64,000 bases of DNA from Acidimicrobiaceae bacterium (lineage in GTDB: Bacteria; Actinomycetota; Acidimicrobiia; Acidimicrobiales; RAAP-2): positions 1 to 64,000 of the forward strand of contig PMOQ01000075.1 of the NCBI GenBank assembly GCA_003161255.1. The letters are read 5' to 3'. This document shows positions 1 through 8,293 of the stretch, piece after piece; position 1 is the stretch's first letter; every line of letters starts with the position of its first letter. The notes below the pieces were generated by a model. The model was given only the letters and a program-made list of their open reading frames with translations, made no database searches and was not told the DNA's origin. A program made the translations under genes and the position numbers.

Positions 1-558
1 TTCACCTACACGCTCACCGTCACCGGCACGATCACCCAGTCTGCGCCCACGACTGGCTCGTCGACGGTGACCCACTCCACTGCCTTTAGTCACCAGTTGA
101 CGGCGACCGGCAACAACGGAGCGGTGACCTATTCCAGGACCAGCGCGAGCGACCACCTGAAGATCTCAGCGAGTGGGATGGTCTCGACGATCGGCACCTT
201 GGCGGCGGGGAGCTACACGATTACCGGGACGACGGCCGACACCAGCGCCGACGCTGGGACGTTCACCTACAAGCTCACCGTCACCGCCGTCACGATCGCC
301 CAAACGGGATCCACCGCGGGCTCGTCGACGGTGACGAGGTCCGTTGCCTTTAGGCACCAGCTGACCGTCAGCAGCAACAACGGAGTGGTGACCTATTCCA
401 GGACCAGCGCCGGCGACCACCTGAAGATCTCAGCAAGCGGGATGATCACGACGACCGGCACCCTGGTGGCGGGGGGGACCTACACAATTGCGGGGACGAC
501 GAGGGACCCCAACGGCGACCATGGGACGTTCCGATTCACCCTCACCATCCGGAAGGGG
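1..558 (+). repeat. Coding tandem repeat, about 261-267 bp period
   Basis: Unit 1 covers 1-261 and unit 2 covers 262-528; a third, cut-off unit follows. The DNA is clearly similar between copies (for example gacctattccaggaccagcg in both), suggesting recent duplication or gene conversion. More copies are likely upstream of the window. Confidence 0.75.
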
Positions 559-561
559 TAG
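1..561 (+). CDS. Secreted Ig-like repeat protein, C-terminal part (5' truncated by window)
   Basis: The frame is open from base 1, so the gene starts upstream; the ORF-track start at 67 is only an internal GTG. The 186 visible codons hold two full copies of an 87-89 residue repeat, each opening with FTY(T/K)LTVT and sharing VTYSRTSA and DHLKISASGM, then a final FRFTLTIRKG. Thr, Ser and Gly are abundant and charge is low, as in Ig-like (putative Ig/cadherin-type) extracellular adhesin repeats. There is no sortase motif or membrane anchor at the C-terminus, so the protein is probably secreted or anchored by its missing N-terminal part. Function is inferred from repeat style only. Confidence 0.7.
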   Translation, partial: FTYTLTVTGTITQSAPTTGSSTVTHSTAFSHQLTATGNNGAVTYSRTSASDHLKISASGMVSTIGTLAAGSYTITGTTADTSADAGTFTYKLTVTAVTIAQTGSTAGSSTVTRSVAFRHQLTVSSNNGVVTYSRTSAGDHLKISASGMITTTGTLVAGGTYTIAGTTRDPNGDHGTFRFTLTIRKG

Positions 562-600
562 AGCGGCTCGAAGGCGCAGTCGTCACAGGACTCCTTCCCG

Positions 601-635
601 GCCGTGACCCCCCGACTTTCTCTGGGGGGCACGGC
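601..635 (+). terminator. Strong hairpin after the Ig-repeat gene
   Basis: GCCGTG-a-CCCCCC, a 10-nt loop, then GGGGGG-CACGGC. Twelve base pairs are interrupted by one bulged A. It lies 40 bp after the stop at 561. No T-tract follows, which is common for high-GC actinobacterial terminators. Confidence 0.7.
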
Positions 636-856
636 GGGCAGTTGCACAATGTCGGAGCTCGTTGCCCGGATGGTGCACGGAGCCGATCGGCTTCCGGTCC
701 CGATGGCCCCGTCCAGCCCCGAGACCTCGACGGTCAGCAGGCTGGAGCTGACTCTTCAACAGGTAATGAGTTGAGGGCGCGGACGGATCCCAGGTTGTGT
801 GCGCAACGCGGTGTGCGATGCGGGCGCTCGACAGGTGCCCGGGGAGAAGCCGCCGT

Positions 857-1195
857 CTACTCAGCTTGTCGAGCCTCCTCGATCGTTAGCTCCGCGGTGG
901 GATCCGCCTCAAGGCGATCGTCGGGGATGGGGACGCCACTTCGGATCGAGTAGCCAAACGTGCCGGCCTCAAGGCGCCTCTCGGCACGCTCGATGGCTGC
1001 CAGGTGACCTTGCAGCTCTGTCGCGACCGAGTTGTCAAGACCCTCATCAATGAGGGGCCCGGCCGAGTCGAACATGTCCCCAGGCTGGTCGGCAGCGGTG
1101 CGGTCTTCCTTGCCCCTCGCCGTCAACTCCAAAAGGAGCTGCTGGGTGCGCGCGCGATCCATTCGAAGTAGCTCGTGAGCCTTTGCGGTGTCCAT
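857..1195 (-). CDS. DksA/TraR-type protein lacking the zinc-finger cysteines
   Basis: 112 residues. The N-terminal two thirds form the charged helical hairpin typical of DksA/TraR proteins (LLRMDRARTQQLLLELTARG, later LQGHLAAIERAERRLEAGTFGYS). The family C-terminus normally reads YGxCxxCGxxI; here it is FGYSIRSGVPIPDDRLEADP, so the motif backbone is kept but both cysteines are gone, and the second pair is absent as well. Cys-less versions are known in actinobacteria. The likely role is binding in the RNA polymerase secondary channel, though this is an inference. A good Shine-Dalgarno (GAGGAG) sits 5 nt before the ATG. It is transcribed away from the neighbouring TetR remnant. Confidence 0.75.
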   Translation of the reverse strand: MDTAKAHELLRMDRARTQQLLLELTARGKEDRTAADQPGDMFDSAGPLIDEGLDNSVATELQGHLAAIERAERRLEAGTFGYSIRSGVPIPDDRLEADPTAELTIEEARQAE

Positions 1196-1279
1196 CGTTG
1201 CTCCTCAGCTTCATGTTCTCGAGCGGATGTTATTCAGCTTGGGTCGCCTCGACGTCGGGTAGTTGCGTGGCGTCGTTGT

Positions 1280-1430
1280 GAGCACGAGATCGTACCCGGC
1301 ACCGACGGTGACGTCGTGCTCGATCTGCTCTACGGGTCCGCATACCATCGCCTGCTCCAGTCATCTCACGCTGAGCGACAGGTTCGCCCAAGGTGTGGTC
1401 GACACGATCATGTGCGGCGTTGCTCGTGAT
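1280..1430 (+). pseudogene. Remnant of a TetR-family regulator, C-terminal domain
   Basis: The frame of 1175 reads HEIVPGTDGDVVLDLLYGSAYHRLLQ up to about 1360. The frame of 1263 then continues SSHLTLSDRFAQGVVDTIMCGV to about 1421. Joined, they match the C-terminal ligand domain of many actinobacterial TetR proteins (pattern: Gly-x-Leu-x-Pro-Gly-Thr-Asp, Leu-Leu-Tyr-Gly, Tyr-x-Arg-Leu-Leu). A +1 shift near 1356-1360 breaks it and the DNA-binding half is missing. It sits next to an MFS exporter, so it may once have regulated it. The call rests on pattern memory only. Confidence 0.5.
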
Positions 1431-1515
1431 GTCCCGCTGGAACCGCGCGCTGGTGATCTCCACTAGGTCGGTCGCACGAGCGCAGCACTAGTACGCACAG
1501 CCTCGGCGCGTCCAG

Positions 1516-2901
1516 TCAGCGGGCAACCTGTCCTCGACGTGGGGTGGCATCCGGCCTGACGTCGGCGTACCACGCAAGCGCGAGGGCGACCCCGGCTCCG
1601 AAGAGGAGCACGTCGGTGATGCCGATGGCCGCGACAACCGGACCGAGCAGCAGGTTTCCTAACGCCACCGTGCCGCCAAATCCCATGATCCAGAGCGCCA
1701 TCACGCGTCCCCGCACGGCGTCGTCCAGATTGGTCTGCAGCACGGTGTTCAAGGACGTGACGAATGCGAAGTAGAAGAAGCCCACGAGCATGACGATGAA
1801 GAACGCGGGCAACGCATCACGAAGGAGGCTGAACGTCGCCAGCGAGACGGCGTAACACACCAAGCAGACACGGATGATCAGCGGCTTCGAGCGTCGGGCC
1901 AGCCACGTCCCGATCGAGAGGGCACCGAAGAGGGCACCCGCTCCAAAGCAGGCATAGAGGAGTCCGTAGGTCGCTGAGCTGGGTGAGATCGCCAAGTTGC
2001 GCGCGGCGACCACCGGCATTTGGCCGATGAACGCCAACGCCATGAGTGAGAAGAGTGAGATGGTCACGAGGCATCGGCCCACGACGCGGTCCTCTCGGGC
2101 CACAGTGATGCCCGCCGTGAGCTCCCGCCAGCGACTCGGATACTGGGTCCTCTCAGAGACCTCCGGCAACGTGACGATCAAGAGGGAAGCCACGACGAAG
2201 AGGTAGGTGAGCGCATTCACACCGAACACCCAGGCGGGCCCGGCGAAGTGGTACGCGAGACCACCGATGATCGGGCCGATGACTCGTGAGCCATTCATCT
2301 GGGCCGAGTTCAGTGAGATCGCGCCGGGAAGATCCTGGCGACCGACCATGCTCGGGAGCATCGCGGAGTACGCCGGGGCGAAGAGCGCATTGCCAACGCC
2401 CACCATGACCACCATCAGTATGAGCAGTGCGTGTGAGGGCGACGAGCTCGTTGCGACCCACGCCAGCAGTGCGGAGAAGACGAGCTGCTCGATCGACACG
2501 ACGATGAGGAGCCGCTTGCGATTCACCCGGTCGGCCACGAGGCCACCAACCATCGACAGCAGGAGCGAAGGACCGAGCTGGGCAAAGATGATGATGCCGA
2601 CGAAGATGCTCGAGTGGGTGAGGGTGTAGGCGTAGGCCCCGAGCACCACGTTCTGCATCCAGGTTCCGATGTTGGACGCGAACGCACCAAGGAACACGAT
2701 GCGAAAGGGGCGGTGCCCGAGGGCCGCACGCGCCGTCCCACTGGTGATTGGGCGGTCGCCGTCGACGATGGCATCCTCGATGTCTTCGAATGACGGCGTC
2801 GGACTGGCTCTGTTCCCGTCGGTCCGACCGCCGGTTTGAAGCCGTGTGAGGAGATGCGGTGGCCACCGCAGCCTCACCGTTCTGCGCACGCTGGACCCCA
2901 T
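1516..2901 (-). CDS. MFS transporter, EntS/MFS_3-like exporter
   Basis: 461 residues with 10-12 hydrophobic segments starting near residue 68. Family marks are the first-helix segment FRIVFLGAFASNIGTWMQ, the loop-2 signature GGLVADRVNRKR, and the SAMLPSMVGRQDLPGAISLNS stretch typical of the enterobactin-exporter (MFS_3, PF05977) branch. It probably exports small molecules or siderophore-type compounds by proton antiport at the plasma membrane; the substrate is unknown. The first 45 residues are polar and unlike the family, so a downstream start (for example the GTG of VDGDRPITSG) is possible. It converges on the TetR remnant and no partner gene is adjacent. Confidence 0.8.
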   Translation of the reverse strand: MGSSVRRTVRLRWPPHLLTRLQTGGRTDGNRASPTPSFEDIEDAIVDGDRPITSGTARAALGHRPFRIVFLGAFASNIGTWMQNVVLGAYAYTLTHSSIFVGIIIFAQLGPSLLLSMVGGLVADRVNRKRLLIVVSIEQLVFSALLAWVATSSSPSHALLILMVVMVGVGNALFAPAYSAMLPSMVGRQDLPGAISLNSAQMNGSRVIGPIIGGLAYHFAGPAWVFGVNALTYLFVVASLLIVTLPEVSERTQYPSRWRELTAGITVAREDRVVGRCLVTISLFSLMALAFIGQMPVVAARNLAISPSSATYGLLYACFGAGALFGALSIGTWLARRSKPLIIRVCLVCYAVSLATFSLLRDALPAFFIVMLVGFFYFAFVTSLNTVLQTNLDDAVRGRVMALWIMGFGGTVALGNLLLGPVVAAIGITDVLLFGAGVALALAWYADVRPDATPRRGQVAR

Positions 2902-3149
2902 TGCTCAGGTGGCAACCCGACCCGCAGTCGCCAGCGCCGAGATGGTGACCCAGTCGGCTATGCACGCATCGTACCCACCTCGCGCAGAGCATCCATTTCA
3001 GCGGTCGGGCAACGTGTCGATTGCCTCGGTGCTCCACGCCGAGTCCGGACATCCAAGCGTGCTCCGATCAGGCGACGCCTCGCGGCGTGACCTGATCGGA
3101 ACGAGTCCGGCATCGCTGCCGACTCCCGATCAGTGGCACTGCTCCCGGC

Positions 3150-3490
3150 TCAGATCGGAGAAACCGGTGTCGACCCAGCGGTGGTCGCTGACGCGTTGAG
3201 GAGGTACCACGTGGCTCCGTAGGCAACAACGCCCTCGCCGTTGGTGGACGCAGCCGCGGAGTCACCGATGTACCGGCAGACCGGATACGAGTTGAACGTG
3301 ACCTGGTAGGTCGAGGTCCCGCGCGACACAAACCCAATGGTGCCGTCCACGTTCGGACCGGTGGAGATCGGCGTCGTGTTCGATGTCACCTCGAGCGTAT
3401 CTATGTGCTCGTGCATGCGCCAGAGCAGTTGATCGTTCCGCCACTTTCGGTGGCCAGCAGATGCAGTGATCGGCCTTTGCCATTTGCAAG
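3150..3490 (-). pseudogene. Frameshifted fragment of a secreted-repeat (COG4315-type) lipoprotein
   Basis: From 3490 down to 3404 one frame reads LANGKGRSLHLLATESGGTINCSGAC and stops at a TAG. The next frame (3150-3416) continues LEVTSNTTPISTGPNVDGTI and ends with the family-typical VVAYGATWYLLNA. Together they match one complete secreted repeat (PF03640 style: LYxFxxDxxG...CxGxCxxxWPP...NGxGVxxxGGTWYxL), with the WPP segment lost at the shift near 3400-3416. There is no signal peptide or lipobox in frame. It lies directly downstream of the intact paralogue at 3685-4236 on the same strand, so it looks like a decayed tandem duplicate. Confidence 0.65.
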
Positions 3491-3684
3491 GACCCCTAAT
3501 GGGTGTCGATGGACTGCAACGTGGGCTTGATCCGTGCCTACGGGGTGCCCGTGGTCGTCTTCGCAGACGCGTGGACCATGGTCCACATTCCCCCGTCGGC
3601 CGAGATCCCTGCCAGGTCGGGCCGAGACCTCAGTCGTCCGCAGACCGGCGCCGTCGCTGCAGCTCGGTCCGGCGGGCCGTCGCG

Positions 3685-4236
3685 TCAGTAGTTGTAGGTC
3701 GTGGTCGTGGTTCCCGCGGACGTCGCAGTGACCGGCGTCCCCGACCCATCGAGAACGTGCCACGTACCGCCGAAGCTCGAGAGGTCCTGGCCGTTCGCCT
3801 GGCCAGTGCTCGTGTCGCCGGTGAACTCGTACAGGATGAAACCGTTGTAGGTCGGGTAGGTCGTGCCGCCCAGTGAGGTCGTGGAGAGCAGCGACGAACT
3901 CGCACCGCCGCCCGCCGTTGCACCGGCGACCCCCGACGGAAGCGGGAGCGGGGTCCAGACCACCGTGCAGCCGTTCGACGAGGTGCACGAAAGGTTCTTG
4001 ACCGACCCCGACGAGAGCTCGTAGACAGTTCGGCCGTTGCCGTCCACGAGCACGGTGCCGACCCCGGTGACGTTGGCCGTCGAGAAGCTGGTCGACGGCG
4101 CCACGGGGGGCTGCGTCGTGGTGGTGCTCGCGCCAGATCCCCCACCGCATGCTGCCAGCACCAGCGCCGCGAGCGACGCCCCCGCAGCAAGGCCGCCTCG
4201 GCTCGAGAACACACGTCGACGGCGAGGTCGAGTCAT
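3685..4236 (-). CDS. Secreted-repeat lipoprotein (COG4315 / PF03640 type)
   Basis: 183 residues from the ATG at 4236 (MTRPRRRR); the ORF-track extension to 4428 is unlike a signal peptide. A twin-basic n-region precedes a hydrophobic stretch and the lipobox LVLAACGGG, so Cys is probably lipidated. The mature part is a Thr/Ser linker followed by one secreted repeat: VLVDGNGRTVYEL, CTSSNGCTVVWTPL, then ILYEFTGDTSTGQANGQ and FGGTWHVLDGSG. The function of this family is unknown; it is common in actinobacterial envelopes. A broken paralogue follows at 3150-3490. Confidence 0.8.
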   Translation of the reverse strand: MTRPRRRRVFSSRGGLAAGASLAALVLAACGGGSGASTTTTQPPVAPSTSFSTANVTGVGTVLVDGNGRTVYELSSGSVKNLSCTSSNGCTVVWTPLPLPSGVAGATAGGGASSSLLSTTSLGGTTYPTYNGFILYEFTGDTSTGQANGQDLSSFGGTWHVLDGSGTPVTATSAGTTTTTYNY

Positions 4237-4496
4237 CGGTTTCGGTCCGGTGCTCCGTGCTTCCGCATGCAAAAGACCATATCTGGGAGTACTCGAGGGA
4301 TGCCGGAACTGTTCACGATGGCAGGCAACGAGCTGCTTTCGCCTTCGTGGCGCAGATCCGGACCGCACCTGAGCTCGCGGTCTCGCGCGGCTCCCTGGCA
4401 GGCAGCGGCTGAGTGCGTCCCGGCCCATTGTGTCCGCGACAGTTGGGCACTGCCGAGGGCTGCGATCGGGACCGCGCGGCCGAGGCGCGGCTGGAC

Positions 4497-5597
4497 CTAC
4501 TGGGCCGCGGCGCGGTCCTTGGCCACCTCGTCGTACTCCTCGTAGTCGGTTCCCGTGTCATCGGCGAACTCGTAGTCGAGCAGACCCGCCTCGCCCCACT
4601 TCTCGCGCAGTCGGCCCCGCTTCTCGTCGAGCAGACCAAGCTTTCGGACATTCGGCACGAGCTTTGCGAAGAACACACGCTGGAACGACGTGAACGGATC
4701 GATCTTCGACTTCTGCGCCGATTCGAGCAAGAAGGGGAGTACCTCTTCGACGGATGTTCCCATCCGCACCCAGATCTCCGGCGTCGTTGAGCGGGCTCTG
4801 CTGTTGAGTGTTGCCTCGAGCAAGAACTCTTCGCGCTCCACCAGCTCGGGCTCACTCAGTTGCTCGTAGTACTCCTTGAGGCTCAACACCCCGAAGGCGA
4901 CATGGCGGGCCTCATCCGACATCACGTAGCGGAGCAGCTTTTTCAGAAGGGGCTCGCTTGTCGAGCGGAGCATGTTGCCGAATGCCGCGAGCGCGAGCGA
5001 CTCAATGACGATCTGCATGCCGAGATAGGCGATGTCCCATCGACTGTCGCCGATGAGTGCATCGATCTGCTCCTCGAGGAACGGGCTCATCGGATACGCC
5101 TCGCCCAGCTTGGTGTGAAGGTATTTCGCGAAGACCTCGGTGTGACGTGCCTCGTCCATCGTCTGGGTGGCGGCGTAGTACTTCGCGTCGATCCACGGCA
5201 CGGTCTCCACTATCTTCGCGGCCACCATCATGGCCCCCTGTTCGCCGTGCATGAATTGACTGAGCGAGGCCTTGAGTGACTCGATGCCGAGCTGCAGGAA
5301 CTCCTTCTCGCCCCAGGTCGCAAGGGGCGATCCCGGAAGTTCCGCAGCCCCGCGTGCGAGCTCGACGAGGAGGTTCTGCTGGGGCGACGTGGCCACGAGC
5401 GCTTCGGGATCGACGTCGATCGACCAGTCCAAGTCCGTCACCGAGCTCCACTGGGAGTGCATCGCCTTGTTGTACAGCGTGACGAGTTGGTCTCGACTGC
5501 GCTCGTAGTCCCACAGGAAGATGCGCTGGGCATTGTCCGTGATCAGCTTGATGCTGGCGTCGACCTCGACTGAGTCGGGAAGCGGCATGGTCGTCAT
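4497..5597 (-). CDS. Ferritin-like diiron protein (probable oxygenase)
   Basis: 366 residues from the ATG at 5597, which has GAGAGGA about 8 nt upstream; the longer ORF (5735) overlaps the SDR gene. Two diiron-type signatures are visible: HGEQGAMM followed by DEARHTEVF, and IESLALAAF followed by DEARHVAFGVL. This is the E...ExxH / E...DExRH layout of ferritin-like oxygenases (AurF-like or R2-like). The C-terminal 50 residues are charged and acidic. It likely does O2-dependent oxidation of an unknown substrate. The gene follows an SDR on the same strand (79-nt gap), so the two probably form an operon divergent from the acyl-CoA synthetase operon. Confidence 0.7.
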   Translation of the reverse strand: MTTMPLPDSVEVDASIKLITDNAQRIFLWDYERSRDQLVTLYNKAMHSQWSSVTDLDWSIDVDPEALVATSPQQNLLVELARGAAELPGSPLATWGEKEFLQLGIESLKASLSQFMHGEQGAMMVAAKIVETVPWIDAKYYAATQTMDEARHTEVFAKYLHTKLGEAYPMSPFLEEQIDALIGDSRWDIAYLGMQIVIESLALAAFGNMLRSTSEPLLKKLLRYVMSDEARHVAFGVLSLKEYYEQLSEPELVEREEFLLEATLNSRARSTTPEIWVRMGTSVEEVLPFLLESAQKSKIDPFTSFQRVFFAKLVPNVRKLGLLDEKRGRLREKWGEAGLLDYEFADDTGTDYEEYDEVAKDRAAAQ

Positions 5598-5676
5598 GAG
5601 CGGGATCCTCTCTTCTCGGGCTCGCGCCCAACGCTGCTCGCAGGTGACCGACTCGTGGTCGTGGATCTCATGGTTA

Positions 5677-6483
5677 TCACTCGTCGCTGCTGATTGCGAC
5701 GTTGAACTCGCCGAGCAATTCCTGTGACGACGCAATCCGACCGGTGAGCGCCTGCGGGTCTTGCGAGCAGAGCAGGAGAGCAGCCTCAGCCATCACCGCA
5801 ACCGGCTCATGGCGATCCTTTGGAATGCGCTTGTCCAGCTCGTGATGGACGACGCCCGGCGTCACGACGAGACCAGTCGGTGACAACGCGTTGACGGCGA
5901 TCCCGTCGGCGTACAGCTCGGAGGCCAAGCCAGTGGAGAAGCGCTCGAGGGCGGCCTTGCACATTCCGTAGACGGTGTGGCTCCCAGCTGCGTAGTGCGG
6001 TCCCGTCGGATGGGTGGCTGCAGGCGACGAGATGTTCAGGATCCATCCGGAGCGCGACGACTGCATTCCGGGTATGACGAGCTGGGCGAGATGGAACGGT
6101 GCGAGCACCTGCACGTCGAACATCAGCTGCCACCGTCGGAGATCGAACTCGCGGGACGCCGTGAAGTACGTGATGGCTGCGTTGTTCACGAGGACATCGA
6201 TCGGCCCGAACTCGCCGCTCACCGCGTCGACGACCCGCACTCGGTCCTCTGCTCGGCTGAGATCCGCCGGCACGGCGATCGCCGCGCCTCCCGCATCCTG
6301 GATCGCAGTCAGCGTGGTCGCGATGCTCCCGCTGAAGCGATGATCTCCCTCTTCCTGGGTTCGCGCCGTGACCCCGACGTGCGCCCCCTCGGCGGCGAAC
6401 CGCCGGGCGATCGCCTCTCCGATCCCGCGACTTGCCCCCGTCACGAGCGCCACGCGACCGGAGAGCACTTTTCCTGTGGCCAC
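5677..6483 (-). CDS. Short-chain dehydrogenase/reductase
   Basis: 268 residues, standard classical SDR length. The Rossmann nucleotide motif TGASRGIG is at residues 15-22, NNAA follows strand 4, the catalytic Ser lies in LNISSPAA, and Tyr/Lys lie in YGMCK. NAD(P)-dependent oxidation or reduction of a hydroxy/keto substrate is expected; the substrate cannot be told. It starts 198 bp from the divergent acyl-CoA synthetase start (6681) and is followed by the diiron protein, suggesting a role in modifying the same lipid or cyclic acid. Confidence 0.85.
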   Translation of the reverse strand: MATGKVLSGRVALVTGASRGIGEAIARRFAAEGAHVGVTARTQEEGDHRFSGSIATTLTAIQDAGGAAIAVPADLSRAEDRVRVVDAVSGEFGPIDVLVNNAAITYFTASREFDLRRWQLMFDVQVLAPFHLAQLVIPGMQSSRSGWILNISSPAATHPTGPHYAAGSHTVYGMCKAALERFSTGLASELYADGIAVNALSPTGLVVTPGVVHHELDKRIPKDRHEPVAVMAEAALLLCSQDPQALTGRIASSQELLGEFNVAISSDE

Positions 6484-6680
6484 GGTGGGACTCCGATCAC
6501 GCGAGAAGCTCGCAGGCTACCTACCTCTCCTGACTCGTACGATCTGTGGCGTGGCCGCGCCAAGGATCTCGAACTCGCCCTGTCGTCCAGGCGATGTCGA
6601 CGCGCCTTGGCCCGACCGGCTCGTCTGCCGCTGCCTGCTGGGAGGAACCTTCTCGTGCTCGAGCCGGCGGTGAGATAGCG

Positions 6681-8180
6681 GTGGCCGACCTCAGCGAGTG
6701 GGCCGCGACCCAGCCCGACACAGCGGCGATTATCAGCCCCCAAGGGCGTCGGACGTACCGCGAGCTCGATGCCAACGCGAACCGCCTCGCGCGGGCCCTG
6801 CGCCGCCGGGGCCTCGGACCGGGCGACGCGGTCGCGCTGCTGAGCGGCAATCGACCTGAGTTCGCCGAGGTGTTCTTCGCCTGCCAGCGCTCCGGGCTGC
6901 GTCTCACCCCTGTCAACTGGCACCTGACCGGCGACGAGGCCGGTTACATCGTGGCTGACTGCGAGGCAAAGGCCATGGTTGCCGACCACGAGGTGGGTGA
7001 GCTTGCGCGCGCCGCTCGCGCGGCGTCGCCGGCATGCGACGTCGCCCTCGCCTATGGCGGCGACGTCGAGTCGTTCGAGAGCTACGAGGACGCGCTCGCC
7101 GACGAGGACCCCGGCGAGCTGCAGGATCGCGCACGAGGCGGCACGATGCTCTACACCTCGGGCACGACCGGGCGGCCAAAGGGGGTCTTCCGGCCGACCG
7201 TGGCGGCCCCGGTGGTCGCCAACCTCGGTGGGTATGCCGACGGCGGTGGTGACGTGCACCTGTGCACCGGACCGCTCTACCACGCCGCACCGCTTTCCTT
7301 CTCATTGTCGATACCCCTCGTCTTCGGCGCGACGGTCGTGCTGATGGAGACGTGGGACGCCGAGCACGCGCTGGAGCTCATCGCGGAGCACCGCGTGACC
7401 CACACGCACATGGTGCCGACGATGTTCCACCGGCTCCTCTCGCTGCCTGAAGTGGTCCGAGGCGGCTACGACGTCTCGTCGGTGCGCCACGTGCTCCATG
7501 GCGCTGCGCCCTGTCCTGTCCCCGTGAAGCACCGGATCATCGAGTGGTTTGGACCCGTCGTCATGGAGTACTACGCCGCCACCGAGGGCGTCGGCAGCTT
7601 CGTCGACTCGGCCACCTGGCTCCAACGACCCGGGACGGTGGGACTGCCCCTTACGCCCGGCCAGGTCATTGTCGGCGACGAGAACGCCACCCCCCTGGCG
7701 CATGGCGAGGTCGGCCTCATCTACATCCTTGCGCCCGAGGGGCTGGCCTTTTCCTACTTCAAGGACGACGCCAAGACGCAATCCGCCTATCGGGGCAGCT
7801 ACTTCACGCTCGGCGACATCGGCTACTTCGATGAGGACGGTTATCTCTACTTGACCGATCGGAGTGCCAATCTGATCATCTCAGGAGGCGTGAACATCTA
7901 TCCCGCCGAGGTCGACGGACTCCTCTTGGAGCATCCGGCCGTCGCTGACGCGGCCACGATCGGCGTCCCGAGCGACGAGTGGGGTGAGGTCGTGCTGTCC
8001 ATTGTCGAGCTGCAACGAGACGTCGTGCCGTCCGACGCCCTGGCTGAGGAGCTCATCACCTTCTGCCGGGCTCGCCTTGCCCACTTCAAGTGCCCGAGGC
8101 AGATTGAGTTCATCGACGCGCTGCCCCGCCAGGACAACGGGAAGATCTACAAGCGACTCCTGCGAGAGCAACGGCGGTGA
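6681..8180 (+). CDS. Acyl-CoA synthetase, AMP-binding (FadD-type)
   Basis: 499 residues from the GTG at 6681 (MADLSEWAATQPDTAAI); the longer track ORF adds 45 residues that do not look like this family. It carries the ATP-binding P-loop TSGTTGRPKG, the A5 motif YYAATEG, the hinge/adenylation segment SGGVNIYPAEVD, and the C-terminal lysine motif DNGKIYKRLL. It activates a carboxylic acid to acyl-AMP and then acyl-CoA in the cytoplasm. It heads a + strand run with an SDR and an acyl-CoA dehydrogenase, a typical side-chain or fatty-acid beta-oxidation set. Confidence 0.85.
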   Translation: MADLSEWAATQPDTAAIISPQGRRTYRELDANANRLARALRRRGLGPGDAVALLSGNRPEFAEVFFACQRSGLRLTPVNWHLTGDEAGYIVADCEAKAMVADHEVGELARAARAASPACDVALAYGGDVESFESYEDALADEDPGELQDRARGGTMLYTSGTTGRPKGVFRPTVAAPVVANLGGYADGGGDVHLCTGPLYHAAPLSFSLSIPLVFGATVVLMETWDAEHALELIAEHRVTHTHMVPTMFHRLLSLPEVVRGGYDVSSVRHVLHGAAPCPVPVKHRIIEWFGPVVMEYYAATEGVGSFVDSATWLQRPGTVGLPLTPGQVIVGDENATPLAHGEVGLIYILAPEGLAFSYFKDDAKTQSAYRGSYFTLGDIGYFDEDGYLYLTDRSANLIISGGVNIYPAEVDGLLLEHPAVADAATIGVPSDEWGEVVLSIVELQRDVVPSDALAEELITFCRARLAHFKCPRQIEFIDALPRQDNGKIYKRLLREQRR

Positions 8181-8293
8181 CGACCGCGTCGAGGAGGATC
8201 GGTGCACGGTGAGGCCGCACGCACGCCAGAGGTAGATTCGCCTCAGCCTGGCGCCTGATCGCGTGGCCGACGGCAGCGACCAAGGGGGGAGCC

